DNA from: Deltaproteobacteria bacterium
GTDB taxonomy: Bacteria; Myxococcota_A; Polyangia; Polyangiales; Polyangiaceae
Reading direction: 5' to 3'
DNA: 64,000 bases
Assembly: GCA_016218915.1 (NCBI GenBank)
Contig: JACRCQ010000058.1
Coordinates: 62,001-126,000 of the forward strand
Below, piece by piece: positions 25,513-33,891 of the stretch. Both the position numbers and the translations under genes were made by a program. The stretch's first letter is position 1. Each line of letters opens with the position of its first letter. Under the pieces are notes generated by a model, which saw only the letters and a list, made by a program, of their open reading frames with translations, was not told the origin of the DNA and ran no database searches.

Positions 25513-26745
25513 TCACTTCATCAGCATGCGCACGACCACGACCGACACCACGGTCGAGATCAGGGCCACGACGATCATGCTCGCCATCAGCATGAGCATG
25601 AAGGTGCGCGGGTTCAGGCGCTGATCGCCTTGCGGGCGCAGCGAGGCGCGCTCGGACATGCGATCGCCATCGATCACGAGGTTGGGCGGCGGGGCAGGCG
25701 CTTCGGGCTCCGGGCTGCTGTAGGGACCGTGGGAGTCGTCGGGCCCTGGCTGAGGGCGCGACACCGCGATCGTGTCGAGCGCCATGGCCGCCGTCGAAAG
25801 CGTGGAGGGCGGAGGCTCCTCGCTGCCGTGCTCGGCTCGCTGCGAGAACATCTCAGGGTGGTTTTCCGCCGAGTAGACCGAGGTTGCTTCCTCGCGGTCC
25901 GTGTGCCCGACCTGCCAAGGCTCTTCCGCGATCCTTGCGTTGCTGATGATCCCGTGGGGATCGAGCTCCTTGGCCATGTCGTAGAGCGCAACCGCTGCCG
26001 TGCTCACCGCGAGCAGCGACGCCGCTGGATAGAACTCGCCGTCCCACGTGCTTACGTGCGCTTGCCACAGCAGCATCCCGCCCTTCTTGTCCAGCGCCCA
26101 GTCCAGCTCGGCCGGGCCCGTGACCGTGTCGGCCCGCATGTCGAGCGTATCCGCGACTCTTCGCGCAGCACGCACGCCTGCTGCCCGCGCCAGCACGAAC
26201 GCGCGCCCGTCGAGGAACCGCGACGAGGTCAGCCGCTCGATCGCTTCGGGCAGGAGCACGAGATCGCAGCGCGCGAGCGAGCCCGACCATGGCTCGACCA
26301 CCCGCTTGGACAGCTTGCTCCCCGGCATGCGCGCCATCTCCTCCAGGGCCTTCCAGAGCAAGCGCGTGTTGGCAGCGAGAGAAGCGAGCACGTATCGATC
26401 CAGCGCCCGGAGCGACGCCCATTCAGCAGGCGGGATCGTGCGCATCGGGCCCAGCGCGTTGGCCAGCGGCGCAGGAACCTGGTCATGAGGAGGATCCGCG
26501 GTCTTCGAAACGAGCCGGATCTGGCCTGGCGGCGCCTCCTTGAGAAGGTCCGCCACCATGGGGATGTTCACCTTGTCGCGCGCGCCTTCGAGCGACAGCG
26601 CTTGACGGGTCTCGTTGGTCAGCTGCTTCCAGCCACGCGGCGACACCAGGATGCCTGCCGAGAACATCGCCCGCAGGGCCGCCTTCGGGGGGCGTGGCAG
26701 GTCGTCGCTCAGCTCTTCGAATCCGTAGCAGAAGCGCGTCTTCAT
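25513..26745 (-). CDS. membrane protein with NarM-like N-terminal domain
   Basis: The 410-residue protein begins KTRFCYGFEELSDDLP and has WKQLTNETRQAL, IPPAEWASLRALDRYVLASL and NTRLLWKALEEM. These resemble the nitrate-reductase-associated (NarM) family, including the second conserved block, though I cannot align it here. The middle (about 165-260) has no clear homology. A Pro/Glu-rich linker and a C-terminal membrane helix (MASMIVVALISTVVSVVVV) follow. A ribosome site (gaagga) precedes the ATG. No nitrate reductase gene is in the window, so the function is open. Confidence 0.6.
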   Translation of the reverse strand: MKTRFCYGFEELSDDLPRPPKAALRAMFSAGILVSPRGWKQLTNETRQALSLEGARDKVNIPMVADLLKEAPPGQIRLVSKTADPPHDQVPAPLANALGPMRTIPPAEWASLRALDRYVLASLAANTRLLWKALEEMARMPGSKLSKRVVEPWSGSLARCDLVLLPEAIERLTSSRFLDGRAFVLARAAGVRAARRVADTLDMRADTVTGPAELDWALDKKGGMLLWQAHVSTWDGEFYPAASLLAVSTAAVALYDMAKELDPHGIISNARIAEEPWQVGHTDREEATSVYSAENHPEMFSQRAEHGSEEPPPSTLSTAAMALDTIAVSRPQPGPDDSHGPYSSPEPEAPAPPPNLVIDGDRMSERASLRPQGDQRLNPRTFMLMLMASMIVVALISTVVSVVVVRMLMK

Positions 26746-26897
26746 GCAGTTCCTTCAGGACCAACCCCGGATCCGCGCATTGTACTTCAATCGCCGTCGG
26801 AACGTCGCCCGCAAAGCGCCGCCTCGCGCTTTCTCCCCCATCGCTGTGCACCGCGCTTTTGCCGTCTGCCCCCGCTGGTGCTGTAGTGACACCTCCC

Positions 26898-28214
26898 ATG
26901 CCCGGTCCGCACATCGCTCGCATCGATCAGACCGCTCCCGCGCTCTGGTCCTTCACCTTCCGCGCGCCTGCCCTCACCCTCGTGATCGCGGCAGTCCCGG
27001 GCACGCGCCCTGGATTCGCGTTCCTGCAGCGACGTCCCGAAGGCGAGCACCTGAGCGCTGACGGACGCGTGCGCGCGCTCCGCGAGCTTCTCGAGGGCGG
27101 CGAGGTGATCGCTCTCACGGCGTCCGACGTTGCCCTGGAGCTGCACGTGCAATGCCATGACGCGGTCCGGGTGATCCGCGCGGACGACGGCGGCCTGCGC
27201 ATCGTCGATGCCTCGAGCGATCCACCTCTTCCATCGCTCGTGATTCCCTCGCAAGGTGCGCCGCTCGAGCCAGAGCCGCCGATCCTCGCGACGCATTGCT
27301 CGCATCTCACCGAGCAGGAACGTTTGGAAGCGCGTCAGGTGCTCAAGTCGGTGCAGCGCAGGCTCCGCAACAGGATCGAGGCTATCGAGCGGGATGAGGA
27401 ACGAGCGCGCCAGTACGAGCAGCAGGCACTTCGCGTTCGATCGCTCGTTGCCGTCGCAGCGCGCTTGCCACGGGGCGCCACGGCCCTGGAGGGAATCGAC
27501 TACTCTTCCGGTGAAGCCGTCCCAATCACTCTTGCGCTCGATCCTGCCCGCTCAGCTCGCGAGCAGCTGGAAGAGGTCTTCTCTCGGGCAAGACGGATGA
27601 AGCGCGGGGAGGCGGTGCGTCGAGCCCGCGTTCAAGAGGCGCGCAGCGCTACCGAAGCCGTGCAAGCCGCTCTCGCCGCGATCGAGCAGGCGACCGATCC
27701 CCAGCAAGTCCGAAGCGCGAGCTCTCATGCACTCGGCGCCTTGCCGCCAGGGAGTCGACCGCGCGTGCAGAGATCGCCTCGCGCTGCCGAGCGCCCATCG
27801 GCACGCGAAACGCCGGGTGCTCCACTCGACTGTGCCCGGGAGTACACCGCCATGGATGGAACCCGCATTCTCGTGGGAAGGGATGCGCGCTCCAACGACA
27901 TGCTGACCACACGAGTAGCGCGACCGCACGACGTGTGGATGCACGCGCGCGGGTTCACAGGATCGCATGTGGTCATCCCGATGGCGCGGGGCAAGGTGCC
28001 GAATGCGGAAGCGTTGGTGGACGCCGCGACGTTGGCTGCGCACTTTTCGGACGCGAGGGGCAACGACTTCGTGGAGGTATCCTGGTGCGAGCGCAAGTTC
28101 GTGCGCAAGCCGAAGGGTGCGCCTCCTGGCCTGGTGACCCTGGCTCGGGAGAAGACACTTCGATTGAGGTTCGAGCCGGAGCGGCTGCAGAGGCTTCTGG
28201 GCACGGTGCGGTAG
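26898..28214 (+). CDS. NFACT-R domain protein, short RqcH/Tae2-like
   Basis: The 438-residue protein has a C-terminal NFACT-R domain (about 325-430): TAMDGTRILVGRDARSNDM, HDVWMHARG, GSHVVIPM and VEVSWCERKFVRKPKG. The middle (about 145-275) contains charged helices like the RqcH coiled coil. The N-terminal part is about 100 residues and lacks a recognisable full NFACT-N domain, including the Asp-Arg pair needed for alanine tailing in RqcH. It may bind stalled 50S ribosomes but probably cannot tail nascent chains; this is inference. A GTG 12 bases upstream is an alternative start. Confidence 0.8.
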   Translation: MPGPHIARIDQTAPALWSFTFRAPALTLVIAAVPGTRPGFAFLQRRPEGEHLSADGRVRALRELLEGGEVIALTASDVALELHVQCHDAVRVIRADDGGLRIVDASSDPPLPSLVIPSQGAPLEPEPPILATHCSHLTEQERLEARQVLKSVQRRLRNRIEAIERDEERARQYEQQALRVRSLVAVAARLPRGATALEGIDYSSGEAVPITLALDPARSAREQLEEVFSRARRMKRGEAVRRARVQEARSATEAVQAALAAIEQATDPQQVRSASSHALGALPPGSRPRVQRSPRAAERPSARETPGAPLDCAREYTAMDGTRILVGRDARSNDMLTTRVARPHDVWMHARGFTGSHVVIPMARGKVPNAEALVDAATLAAHFSDARGNDFVEVSWCERKFVRKPKGAPPGLVTLAREKTLRLRFEPERLQRLLGTVR

Positions 28215-28349
28215 ACCTGGGACCGGGTGTCTCCGGAGCCCACTGGAAAGCCACTTGGCAATGACCGTCGGATCCGGTCGCAACCCGTCGTGCCCCCGCG
28301 CTTGCTCGCGTCTTCCGGATGCAGGGCACAAATGGGATGCTGCGGCTCG

Positions 28350-30224
28350 ATGGGACCCACCAAAGAGCTACTGGACGCCACCCTCGGAAAGGCGCGCGAC
28401 GCGCTGGCACGCATCGATTCCGAATCTGCAGCAATGCTGCCCGCCGAGCGGCCGGAGGCAGCCCTGGAGCAGCTCGCAACGCGCGATCCGGTCCAGGCGG
28501 CTGCGCTCTCCCTTGTGATCAGGAAGGCCATGGTGGCTGCCTGGAACGACAAGGGCCTCGAGCTGCTTCGCGCGGAACCCATGGAACGCCTCGTCGCTGC
28601 AGCCAGACACGACCGCGCAAAGCACATCTCCGTGCGCTCGACGCCGCGGCCGGTTCCTCCCCACTATCGCATTGAGGTCACGCCTCTGCGGAACTTGGTG
28701 ACCACCGGACAGGATGTGCTTTCGTTCGTGGAGCAGCACGGGTGGCATCAGGCGATCTGGGACGAATGCGTGTTTGCGCGGGGCCTGAACGGGCTCGAAG
28801 CGCAGCAGGCGCGATTCGACAGCAGGAAGCTCGATGCGCGAAGCGAAGCTGTGGGCGACGCTGCCCGCAAGGTTCTGAACTCCACCCTTGGCTACCTGCC
28901 ACGGGAGGAGCTCCTGGAAGCCACGCGCACAGGGATCGCGGGTTTCATGGACGACACGGCGGCGCCGTTGCAGGAGCGCGACGATCTGCAGGACCCCGAG
29001 GTCTGCCTGGATCTCCTCGAGCGCCTGGTGGAATACCGCACCAACGACTTTGGGACCTTCGATGTTCGCGATCACAGGTTCGGCCGGGTTCTGATCGAGC
29101 GGCTCGCACAGGCGAAGCACGCCCCCGCCATCCCCTTGCTCGCCGCGCTCGCGCGGGCACACACAGGCTACTCTGGCGTCAAGCACGACGCCGTCGCAGC
29201 CTTGCGCTCGATCGGAGGAAGGGCAGTGGCCGATGCGATCGCGCTCGCGCTGCACCAATCCATCGCCGATCAAGTCATCGCCTGGGATCCCCACCATCCG
29301 ACGCTCTACGCCGCGCCCATGGTCGAGGCGATGCTGGAGGTCGACGACCAGGATCCGTACGAGCGCCTTGCCCCGTTCTTTGCCTTGGACGTGCGCGCGA
29401 CCGAGACCGGTGCGGCTGTGGCGCGCGACATCCTGATCGTGCTCTCGGGATCGGTCGGGCCTGGAGCCCACGCGGTCGTCAGGCTCTTGAACCCGGACAA
29501 GCCGGCAGCGCCCGCCATCGGCGAGGACGAGCGATTCGCCGATCTGGTCGTCACTCTGCTCGGGGACATCCGGCTGCGTCCGTGGGCGCGATCGATCCTC
29601 AAGGGTCTGGACAAGAAGCGGGTCGACGCGGCGATAGCGCGGGTGGTCGGGCCGACCAAGCCCGCGAAGAAGGCTGCACCGCCGGATGGGGAGGTGATCG
29701 AGGTGAGCGACGAGAGCGCACGCGCTCTCATGCGGGATTTCCGGGCGCGGCTCGAGGCGATCGCCGCAAAGCTCAAGAAGGCGAAGTACTCCCCCAAGGC
29801 CAAGGGAAAGGCGGTGCGGCCCGCTGACGCCGCGCACGCATCCGATGCCCTGGCCCAGCTCGAGAAGCTCACCAAGACTCCGATCCCGTCCATGCTCAAG
29901 GCGCTCTACGAAACAGTCGAGAGCGTGGACTTCACTGCTGACGCCGGTAAGCCTCCACCCCGAGGATTCGAGGCCTTTGCCGCTGCGCGTCCCCTGATCA
30001 TCCAGCCGCTCGATCGCGCCCTGCGCGAGCTCAAGGCCAGACTACGCGACAACAGCGGTATTCCACCGCAGCTCAAGGACCCGCTCAGCCTCGAGCTCTG
30101 CCCAGGTGGCAAGCGCGTCATGGTGGATGCGTGGCAATCGGACCCGGTGCTCGAAGCCGAGACCACCACGCTGTCGTCGTACCTTCAATCGGCCGTCGAT
30201 GCCTGGAAGCTCGACGCGCCGTAG
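28350..30224 (+). CDS. hypothetical repeat-rich protein, possibly HEAT-like with SMI1-like end
   Basis: The 624-residue protein is mostly helical. A middle region (AIPLLAALARAHTGYSGVKHDAVAALRSIGG, given here as a region near residues 250-290, key Ala/Leu/Arg pattern) looks like HEAT-type repeats. A Lys-rich linker follows near residue 490. The C-terminal 130 residues, with IPSMLKALYE and ETTTLSSYLQSAV, faintly resemble SMI1/KNR4 domains. No signal peptide. The ATG at 28350 is preferred because the upstream part is Arg/Pro-rich and lies close to the NFACT gene. Function unknown. Confidence 0.6.
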   Translation: MGPTKELLDATLGKARDALARIDSESAAMLPAERPEAALEQLATRDPVQAAALSLVIRKAMVAAWNDKGLELLRAEPMERLVAAARHDRAKHISVRSTPRPVPPHYRIEVTPLRNLVTTGQDVLSFVEQHGWHQAIWDECVFARGLNGLEAQQARFDSRKLDARSEAVGDAARKVLNSTLGYLPREELLEATRTGIAGFMDDTAAPLQERDDLQDPEVCLDLLERLVEYRTNDFGTFDVRDHRFGRVLIERLAQAKHAPAIPLLAALARAHTGYSGVKHDAVAALRSIGGRAVADAIALALHQSIADQVIAWDPHHPTLYAAPMVEAMLEVDDQDPYERLAPFFALDVRATETGAAVARDILIVLSGSVGPGAHAVVRLLNPDKPAAPAIGEDERFADLVVTLLGDIRLRPWARSILKGLDKKRVDAAIARVVGPTKPAKKAAPPDGEVIEVSDESARALMRDFRARLEAIAAKLKKAKYSPKAKGKAVRPADAAHASDALAQLEKLTKTPIPSMLKALYETVESVDFTADAGKPPPRGFEAFAAARPLIIQPLDRALRELKARLRDNSGIPPQLKDPLSLELCPGGKRVMVDAWQSDPVLEAETTTLSSYLQSAVDAWKLDAP

Positions 30225-30235
30225 ATCGCATCGCG

Positions 30236-30955
30236 CTACTTCGCAGCCGGCTTGCCAATCGCCAGGATGTACAGAGGCTCCTCGGACTTGTCCAGCGCCA
30301 GCACCTCGCGCGCCTTGTCGCCGTCGAAGCCCCCCACCGGCACGCCGCCCAGCCCCATCGCGGTCGCTTGCAGAAGCACGTTCTGCCCGATGTGCCCGGC
30401 TTCCATCGCCACGTAGCGCTCTGCTCGCTCCCCGTACTTCTTTCGCGTGCGCTCGGTCACCGTAGTCAGAACGATCACGCACGGGGCTTCTGCCACGGCC
30501 TGCTGCGTGGTCAGGCTCCTGCGCACGTCCCTCGTGGATATGCGCTGCATGGCGTGCCGTCCGGGGATGTAGTGGCTGACACCGTCTGCGGTCGCGAAGT
30601 AGACCTCCATCGGGTAGGTAGCGCCGGCTGAAGGCGAGGTTCGTCGCGCGGTGGTGGCGTCGGTCATGCCCTGCGCAGCCCAGGCGAGCTGGCTGAGCTG
30701 TGCGGGCGACATCGGATGCGGCTCGAATTCGCGCACGGAGTGTCGCAGCACCAGGGCGCGTTCGAGAGTCATGCTTCCCGAGAGATCAGCGGGAGGAAGG
30801 GCGATCGGAGCGGAGGCAGCGGGCAGGGCAGGGGATGCGGCCGTCGCAAGGGAGCGCGAGCTGTCGGGCAAGGGATCCGCGCTGAGCAGCGGGGACTTGC
30901 GGCAAGCTGGGAGAACGCACAGCGTGGCGAGGGCGAGCAGGAGGCACGGGCGCAT
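30236..30955 (-). CDS. SagB/ThcOx-type nitroreductase lipoprotein
   Basis: The 239-residue product has a lipobox LPAC (Cys18) and a nitroreductase fold: RHSVREFEPHPMS, LAWAAQGMTD, SAGATYPMEVYFAT, MEAGHIGQNVLLQATAMGLG. This is the flavin-binding SagB subgroup, some members of which oxidise azolines in peptide natural products. No cyclodehydratase or precursor peptide gene is nearby, and the lipid anchor suggests a role at the envelope. It converges with the repeat protein gene, 11 bases away, and is divergent from the TetR gene. Confidence 0.87.
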   Translation of the reverse strand: MRPCLLLALATLCVLPACRKSPLLSADPLPDSSRSLATAASPALPAASAPIALPPADLSGSMTLERALVLRHSVREFEPHPMSPAQLSQLAWAAQGMTDATTARRTSPSAGATYPMEVYFATADGVSHYIPGRHAMQRISTRDVRRSLTTQQAVAEAPCVIVLTTVTERTRKKYGERAERYVAMEAGHIGQNVLLQATAMGLGGVPVGGFDGDKAREVLALDKSEEPLYILAIGKPAAK

Positions 30956-31018
30956 GGGCGGGATGATACAGGCAACAATCGCTCGTCGCGCGCCTTGACG
31001 AGCGCCCTTCGCTGATGT

Positions 31019-31030
31019 AACTATCTAGTT
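31019..31030. promoter_or_regulatory. inverted repeat at the tetR start, possible operator
   Basis: AACTA-TC-TAGTT forms an inverted repeat ending 4 bases before the TetR start codon, in an AT-rich island that is unusual in this GC-rich region. TetR proteins usually bind such palindromes next to their own gene, so self-regulation of the export operon is likely. This is inferred from position only. Confidence 0.5.
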
Positions 31031-31034
31031 AGTT

Positions 31035-31787
31035 ATGAAACCGTCCGCACCCGCCACCCCTCCGCCCCGCAAGCGCGACGCCCATGCCACCCGGCAGACC
31101 TTGCTGTCCACCGCCGAACGCCTCTTCGTCGACAAGGGCTTCGACGGCACCCGCATCGACGACATCGCGGACAAGGCCCGCGTCAACAAGCGGATGCTCT
31201 ACGTCTACTTCGGCAACAAGGAGCAGGTCTACGACGAGGTGCTCCGGCACAACTACCAGCGGCTGCTGTCGCTCGGACGCGTCACCGTCGACCCGAGCCT
31301 CACTCCGGTCCAGCAGGCCGAAGCTGCCGTGCGTCGCTACTTCCGCTTCGTGGCCGACAACCCCACCTACGTTCGCCTGGTGGGCTGGGAAAGCCTCAGC
31401 CAGCGCTCCAGCCCCTTCCTCGCACAGTTCCTGTCCGCCGGGCTCGAGGACATGCAGGCAGCGCTGCGCAAGGGCGTGCAGTCGGGCGTGTTCCGAAAGA
31501 ACCTCGACGTCCGCAAGCTCCTGATGAGCATCAACGCCCTTTGCATCACCTACTTCAGCCGCAAGTCGCTGCTCGAACCCCTGTGGAACATCGACATGTC
31601 CGCTCCGGCCGTGCAGCAAGACCTGCTCGATCACATCCTTTCACTGGTGATGAACGGCATCCTCGCCGATCCGTCCGCCACCGCTTCTGCCACCAGGGCT
31701 CGATCGTCGGCACGGACTGCAGCCAAGCAGTCCTCCAGGGGGGGGCGACCCCGGAGCCGCAAGTCACCTGGAGGAACGTCGCCATGA
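31035..31787 (+). CDS. TetR family transcriptional regulator
   Basis: The 250-residue protein has the TetR helix-turn-helix in residues 15-65 (LLSTAERLFVDKGFDGTRI and RMLYVYFGNKEQVYDEV). The helical ligand domain follows, with YFRFVADNPTYVRLVGWES and related features. The last 35 residues are a basic Ser/Arg-rich tail. It heads a rightward operon for an export system; its stop overlaps the HlyD start (ATGA). It is likely a repressor induced by an unknown compound. No clear ribosome site precedes the ATG. Confidence 0.92.
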   Translation: MKPSAPATPPPRKRDAHATRQTLLSTAERLFVDKGFDGTRIDDIADKARVNKRMLYVYFGNKEQVYDEVLRHNYQRLLSLGRVTVDPSLTPVQQAEAAVRRYFRFVADNPTYVRLVGWESLSQRSSPFLAQFLSAGLEDMQAALRKGVQSGVFRKNLDVRKLLMSINALCITYFSRKSLLEPLWNIDMSAPAVQQDLLDHILSLVMNGILADPSATASATRARSSARTAAKQSSRGGRPRSRKSPGGTSP

Positions 31788-32743
31788 AGTCGCTTCCCAT
31801 CGCCCTACTTGCATCCGCATGCCTCGCGGCCTGCTCCCAGGCCGGCCCTGCCAGCAGCCACGCCCCGATCACCGGCTTGATCGATGCAACCGAGATCGAC
31901 GTCGCCTCGAAGATCCCGGGTCGGGTCAAGGAGCTTTCCGTGCACGAAGGGGATCGCGTGACCGCGGGCCAGACCCTGCTCACGATCGAAAGCGAGGAGA
32001 TGCAGGCCAAGCTCGACCAGGTGCAGGCTTCGATCACCGCTGCGCAGGCTCGCGTGCGTCTCGCCCAGGCCGGTGCCAGAAGAGAAGAAAAGGAGGGAGC
32101 GCGCCAGGCACTCGAGGCTGCCCGCCACCAGCTCGACATCACCAAGAAGACCTACGACCGCATGTCCGCGCTGCTGCAGAGCGGCGCAGTCCCGCAAGCG
32201 CAGTTCGACGAGGTCGAGTCGCGCTACAGCGTGGCAAAAGATCAGCTCGCCATGGCCCAGGCTCGCTTTGATCTGGTCAGCCGCGGCGCGCGCTCCGAGG
32301 AGATCGACGCCCTCAAGGCGCTCGTGCAGCAAGGGCAGGGAACCCTGGCCGAGGTCCAGAGCTACAACAAGGAAACCACGCAGACCTCCCCGATCCAGGG
32401 CGAGGTCACCAAGATCATCGTGCATCGCGGCGAGCTCGCTTCGACCGGCTACCCGATCCTCACCATCGTCGATCTCGACGACGTCTGGGCCAGCTTCGCG
32501 GTGCGCGAAGACCTGCTCGCCCACGTCCAGAAAGGCATGCGCATCGAAGCCGACGTGCCCGCGCTCGGCCGCAGGATTCCCATGGAGATCTTCCACGTCG
32601 CTGCCATGGGCGACTTTGCCACCTGGAAGGCAACCTCGGACAAGAACAGCTTCGACCTGCGGAGCTTCGAGATTCGGGCTCGTCCAATCCAGAAGGTGGA
32701 TGGGCTGCGTCCAGGCATGACGATCCGCTGGTCGCCGGAGTGA
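31784..32743 (+). CDS. HlyD-family membrane fusion lipoprotein
   Basis: The 319-residue product has a lipobox LAAC, then a biotin-lipoyl half domain (VASKIPGRVKELSVHEGDRV), a long coiled coil between about residues 75-185, the second half domain (SPIQGEVTKIIVHRGELAS) and a beta-barrel part. It should link inner-membrane permeases to the periplasm, like YbhG/YhiI. A good ribosome site (ggagg) lies 11 bases upstream of the ATG, inside the end of tetR. Its stop overlaps the following permease start. Confidence 0.92.
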   Translation: MKSLPIALLASACLAACSQAGPASSHAPITGLIDATEIDVASKIPGRVKELSVHEGDRVTAGQTLLTIESEEMQAKLDQVQASITAAQARVRLAQAGARREEKEGARQALEAARHQLDITKKTYDRMSALLQSGAVPQAQFDEVESRYSVAKDQLAMAQARFDLVSRGARSEEIDALKALVQQGQGTLAEVQSYNKETTQTSPIQGEVTKIIVHRGELASTGYPILTIVDLDDVWASFAVREDLLAHVQKGMRIEADVPALGRRIPMEIFHVAAMGDFATWKATSDKNSFDLRSFEIRARPIQKVDGLRPGMTIRWSPE

Positions 32744-33891
32744 AGGCCATGCTGCGCGCACTCCTGCGAGGCTTCACCGGCCAGCTGCGTCGCATGATGC
32801 TGGTTCGCCGTTATCGCGTGATGCTGGCGCTGTTGCTGATCACCTCGGTGGTCGGCATGGACATCTACCAGCGCATGGTCGTGCAGCAGATCCCGGTCGC
32901 GATCGTGGATCTGGACAACTCCCACGTCAGCCGCACGCTGCGCACGTACATCGCTGCCCAGCGGGAGGTCCGCGTGACCGGTGAATGGCTCGAATCTCCA
33001 GAGCAAGCCCGCCAGTGGCTCATCGACGGCAAGATCGGCGCAGTGGTGGTCATCCCTGCGAGCCTCTCCCAGAACCTCAAGAAAGGGCGCAAGGGCGAAG
33101 TCCTGATCGGCGTGGATGCCTCCAACATCCTGACCGGCAAGAACGTCTACAAGGCGCTCGCCAAGGCTGCGGGCACGGTGGGCGCGGGCGTGCAGCTCAC
33201 CACAGTCTCCAAGATGGGGGAGCGCGACGACAAGACCTTGGCACGGGTGGTGCCCATCGCGATCGAGGAGAACCTGAGCTTCAACCCTGCGACCAATTAC
33301 GCGACGTACATCGCGCCAGGGCTCGTGTTCTTCCTGCTCCACGTGTTCGTGCTGCTCGTGGCAGCCTCCATGTTCCTGCCAGGGGACCGTCCTGTCGGCC
33401 CCGCTCAGCTGCTCGGTGCGTCGTGCGCCATCTTCTCGGTGGGCATGACCCTGGGGCTCGCATTCTTCTACCTGCTGCTGCCGCGCGAGGCGATCCGCCC
33501 GGTCAGCTCGCTTCCCACCGTGATGGTCATGCTCGCGATCTTCCTCGCGGTCGACATCCTGATGGCGTCCGCGCTGTCCATGGCGATCCCGAACCGCCTC
33601 CTCGCGCTCGAAGTCGTCGTGGTGCTCGCCATGCTCTCGTTGATGCTCTCGGGCATCACCTGGCCGACGGATCTGTTCCCGCCGCCCCTGCGCGCACTGG
33701 CCGAGCTCAGCCCCTTCACCCCCTTTGCACGCTCGCTGCGGATGATCCTTCACTGCCCGTTCGGTCTGGGGGACCTGGGGGGCTGCTTGCGCTCTTTCGC
33801 ACGCCAGACCGCGGTGTTCGTCGGCATGCTGATCGCTGCCAGCGCCACTCGCTCTGCGTGGGCAGCGGCAAGGAGCAAGGTGCAATGCTGA
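32740..33891 (+). CDS. ABC-2 type permease, first of a pair
   Basis: The 383-residue protein has one N-terminal membrane helix, a periplasmic domain (VAIVDLDNSHVSRTL at its start) and five or six C-terminal helices. This is the YhhJ/YbhS arrangement. The GTG start overlaps the HlyD stop (GTGA); an ATG three codons later is an alternative. The ATP-binding partner is not encoded in this operon. The export substrate is unknown. Confidence 0.88.
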   Translation: MKAMLRALLRGFTGQLRRMMLVRRYRVMLALLLITSVVGMDIYQRMVVQQIPVAIVDLDNSHVSRTLRTYIAAQREVRVTGEWLESPEQARQWLIDGKIGAVVVIPASLSQNLKKGRKGEVLIGVDASNILTGKNVYKALAKAAGTVGAGVQLTTVSKMGERDDKTLARVVPIAIEENLSFNPATNYATYIAPGLVFFLLHVFVLLVAASMFLPGDRPVGPAQLLGASCAIFSVGMTLGLAFFYLLLPREAIRPVSSLPTVMVMLAIFLAVDILMASALSMAIPNRLLALEVVVVLAMLSLMLSGITWPTDLFPPPLRALAELSPFTPFARSLRMILHCPFGLGDLGGCLRSFARQTAVFVGMLIAASATRSAWAAARSKVQC

